Positions 62,204-64,000 of a DNA stretch of 64,000 nucleotides are shown here, one piece after another (position 1 is the first letter of the stretch; every line of letters starts with the position of its first letter). The notes beneath the pieces were generated by a model. It did no database searches, was not told where the DNA came from, and worked only from the letters and a program-made list of their open reading frames with translations. Source of the DNA: Borborobacter arsenicus (lineage in GTDB: Bacteria > Pseudomonadota > Alphaproteobacteria > Rhizobiales > Rhizobiaceae); the NCBI RefSeq assembly GCF_003934165.1, contig NZ_RKST01000014.1:62001-126000 (forward strand). The letters are read 5' to 3'. The translations under genes and the position numbers were made by a program.

Positions 62204-62908
62204 CTATACCGAGCGCGTGATACCGCCGTCGACGCGGATGTTCTGGCCGGTGATATAGCTCGACTTGTCGCTGGCCAGGAAGGCGATGAGTTCCGAGACT
62301 TCCTCGACGCGGCCATAGCGGCCCATCGGAATGCGCTCGCGGCGTTCCTCGCGCTCTGCCAGGCTGTCAATGAAGCCCGGCAGCACATTGTTCATGCGGA
62401 TGTTCTCGGCCGCATATTTATCGGCATAGAGCTTGGTGAAGGCGGCAAGCCCGGCGCGGAACACGCCCGACGTGGGAAACAGCGCCTCCGGCTCGAAGGC
62501 CGCATAGGTCGAGATATTGACGATGGAGCCGGATTTCTGCGTCTGCATCGCCGGGGTGACCAGGCGCGCGACCCGCACGGCGTTGAGCAGATAGGTCTCC
62601 ATGCCCAGATGCCAGTCCTCGTCGCTGATTTCCAGCACCGGGGCGCGTGGCCCATGGCCGGCGCTGTTGACGGCGGCGTCGACGCGGCCCCATTTTTCCA
62701 GTGCGGCATCGACAAGGCGCTTCAGGTCGTCATTGGAGCGGTTCGAGCCGGTGACGCCGATGCCGCCCAGCTTTGTCGCAAGCGCTTCGCCCTTGCCCGA
62801 CGAGGACAGGATCGCGACCTTGAACCCGTCTTCAGCGAGTTTGCGTGCCGCATCGGCGCCCATGCCACTGCCGCCGGCGGTGATGATCGCTACCTTGACT
62901 TCGGACAT
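62204..62908 (-). CDS. Atypical SDR family protein lacking the YxxxK pair
   Basis: 234 residues. Cofactor loop ITAGGSGMGADAARKL and NSAGHGPRAP are SDR-like and the Ser of NISTYAAFEP is present. At the catalytic YxxxK site the sequence is TSGVFRAGLAAFTK, with Ser for Tyr and Arg for Lys. Similar SxxxR substitutions exist in a divergent SDR group, so it may use another Tyr (STY) or be non-catalytic. Close to the IclR island but on the other strand, with no shared operator found upstream. Confidence 0.83.
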   Translation of the reverse strand: MSEVKVAIITAGGSGMGADAARKLAEDGFKVAILSSSGKGEALATKLGGIGVTGSNRSNDDLKRLVDAALEKWGRVDAAVNSAGHGPRAPVLEISDEDWHLGMETYLLNAVRVARLVTPAMQTQKSGSIVNISTYAAFEPEALFPTSGVFRAGLAAFTKLYADKYAAENIRMNNVLPGFIDSLAEREERRERIPMGRYGRVEEVSELIAFLASDKSSYITGQNIRVDGGITRSV

Positions 62909-63100
62909 CTTCGAAAGCCTCTCTCTTCATTGCTGGTCGGCGAAACCTAAGCACCATGCGGCGAAACAAGCGCCTGGACCAATAGGTGGCCAGCCCTATC
63001 GCATCAAGGCCGTGGGCACCATCTTGACGCAATCGACCCTTTGGCCGACAGATCATGCAGCCGAGCGCGCCGCGCCGGATCAGTCTTTCGGAGGCTTGAT

Positions 63101-63436
63101 TTGTCCCTGTCCGGCATCGTGCAGCTCGCCGCCTCGACGGCGATATTCCTGCTTGCGGCAACTGTCGCCAAATATTGGGCGCTGGCGCCAGGCCTCGGCA
63201 AGCTGGCGCTGACCCTGCTGCTCTATTCCCTGGGTAATCTGATCATGCTGCGGCTGGTGCGCGAATTCGGCATGTCGTCGGCCTTCAGCCTGTCGGCGGT
63301 GATCCAACTGGTGGCCGTCAATGTGATCGCGCTGGCCTATTTCAGCGAGCGGCTCGGCACTGTGCAGAGCGCGGGGCTTGTGCTGGCGGTCGTTGCGGTC
63401 GGCATGATCATGTTCGGACCGGCAGCCGCGAAGTAG
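63101..63436 (+). CDS. Small multidrug resistance-like (DMT superfamily) membrane protein
   Basis: 111 residues from TTG 63101 (GGAGG seven bases upstream). Four helices: IVQLAASTAIFLLAATVAKYWA, LALTLLLYSLGNLIML, SLSAVIQLVAVNVIALAYF and AGLVLAVVAVGMIMFG regions. Resembles SMR/EamA half-proteins but lacks the usual N-terminal Glu of SMR pumps. Substrate unknown; single gene. Confidence 0.7.
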   Translation: MSLSGIVQLAASTAIFLLAATVAKYWALAPGLGKLALTLLLYSLGNLIMLRLVREFGMSSAFSLSAVIQLVAVNVIALAYFSERLGTVQSAGLVLAVVAVGMIMFGPAAAK

Positions 63437-63473
63437 GCGGGCGTTGGGGGGGTAGAATTTCGGCTTTTATACT

Positions 63474-63571
63474 GCCCCTCATCCCCTGCCGGACCTTCTC
63501 CCCGTAAACGGGGAGAAGGAGGCAACGGCGACATCGAGGATAGCCGCCTCCCGCGAGCGGGGAGAAGAGGG
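63474..63571. repeat. Rhizobiales RIME-like intergenic repeat
   Basis: Contains a perfect 11-bp stem CCTTCTCCCCG-TAAA-CGGGGAGAAGG (63494-63519), preceded by CCCCTCATCCCCTGCCGGA and followed by a second CCGCGAGCGGGGAGAAG copy. This is a typical palindromic intergenic repeat of Rhizobium/Mesorhizobium genomes. It fills the space between two genes whose 3' ends face each other. Confidence 0.75.
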
Positions 63572-63584
63572 AAGTTGCGAGCTA

Positions 63585-64000
63585 TCAGACGGCGATCTTG
63601 CCGCCGCCCTGTTTGGTGATGGCCACGACCGCCGGACGCACCGGCATGTCGTCCTTGAAGTCGGGCCAGCGGGTGGAAAGGTCCTCGTAATAGGACGGGC
63701 GGCCGAAGCCTTCCCAGTCGTCGCCGCCATCGCCCGGATGCTGGACGGCGACGAAGGCGGTCTCGTCATCCGGCGTGAACAGCGGCCCGCACATTTCGGC
63801 GCCGACCGGCACGCGGAAGAACAGCTTGGAGGTGGCGCGCGCCTCGCCTTCTGTGTCCACCGCCCACAGCCCATCGGTACGTCCGGTGGCCTTGGGCGAG
63901 TTGCCGTCAGTCGAGATCCACAGGCGGCCGGCCGAATCCACGGCGCAATTGTCCGGCATGCCGAACCAGCCATTGGCGGTGGTTGAGGTGGAGAAGGAAG
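63585..64000 (-). CDS. PhoX family (DUF839) phosphatase, C-terminal part
   Basis: The frame is open from the window edge to the stop at 63585; about 138 residues of the C-terminus are seen. NGWFGMPDNCAVDSAGRLWISTDGNS and ECGPLFTPDDETAFVAVQHPGD-like stretches (AEMCGPLFTPDDETAF here) are characteristic of PhoX/DUF839 secreted calcium-dependent phosphatases. The N-terminal Tat signal would be outside the window. Confidence 0.85.
   Translation of the reverse strand, partial: SFSTSTTANGWFGMPDNCAVDSAGRLWISTDGNSPKATGRTDGLWAVDTEGEARATSKLFFRVPVGAEMCGPLFTPDDETAFVAVQHPGDGGDDWEGFGRPSYYEDLSTRWPDFKDDMPVRPAVVAITKQGGGKIAV

Noticed and set aside
63494-63571. Repeated GGGGAGAAG units as a CRISPR array
   Set aside because: Only two imperfect palindromic copies and no regular spacers; it is an intergenic Rhizobiales repeat.

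Overview
The window is high-GC (about 62%) alphaproteobacterial chromosome, most probably from the Rhizobiales (Phyllobacteriaceae; a Mesorhizobium/Aminobacter-like organism). The evidence is a candidate Irr box, copies of the interspersed palindromic repeats common in Rhizobiales, and the gene families present: alphaproteobacterial Zur, DUF1513/imelysin iron genes and a fused SelD. No phage, integrase, transposase gene or CRISPR array was seen.

Layout. 1-1403: truncated MATE exporter. 1651-8285: a minus-strand iron operon (hypothetical protein, imelysin, bfd, bfr, di-heme oxidoreductase, second imelysin, DUF1513) behind a promoter whose -10 lies in an Irr-type palindrome. 8529-17216: metabolic and envelope genes (ferredoxin reductase, aldehyde dehydrogenase, RlpA, ATP-grasp enzyme, SMP-30/SDR sugar-oxidation pair, amidase, YnfA). 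17276-20111: zinc/cadmium efflux (zntA behind a MerR-type promoter) and zur. 20136-29741: housekeeping genes (polA, M20 peptidase, RNase D, truncated haemoglobin, lepA) and a GGDEF protein. A 340-bp element with perfect terminal inverted repeats lies 3 bp upstream of polA, followed by a candidate small RNA with C-rich loops.

30037-45376 is a selenium/formate block. It holds a FAD oxidoreductase-SelD fusion and, on the opposite strand, fdoG (with an in-frame UGA selenocysteine codon), fdoH, fdoI, fdhE, selA, a Sel1-repeat protein, selB, selC (tRNA-Sec, lying wholly inside the 3' end of the selB reading frame), two unknown proteins, a lipoate-protein ligase-like protein, a DsrE-like protein and a GcvH-like lipoyl protein ending in CxxC. 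A TusA-like gene is divergent from fdoG. Formate dehydrogenase and its Sec machinery thus sit with a lipoyl/DsrE/TusA chalcogen-transfer set, a combination I do not recognise from characterised systems.

47218-62908 is a catabolic island: a branched-chain-type ABC transporter, an IclR regulator, an enzyme operon (flavin reductase, citryl-CoA lyase-like, CoA transferase, LigB and LigA extradiol dioxygenase subunits), a NitT/TauT-type ABC transporter, an amidohydrolase, a DoxX-like protein and a nearby atypical SDR. Three promoters share the operator CGAAA-N4-TTTCG-N5-CGAA(A/T), and a partial copy precedes iclR, which makes this a coherent candidate regulon for an unidentified aromatic or N-containing substrate. 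The window ends with a small SMR-like membrane protein, a Rhizobiales repeat and a truncated PhoX-family gene. Start codons were re-chosen where a ribosome binding site, signal peptide or overlap favoured an internal start.
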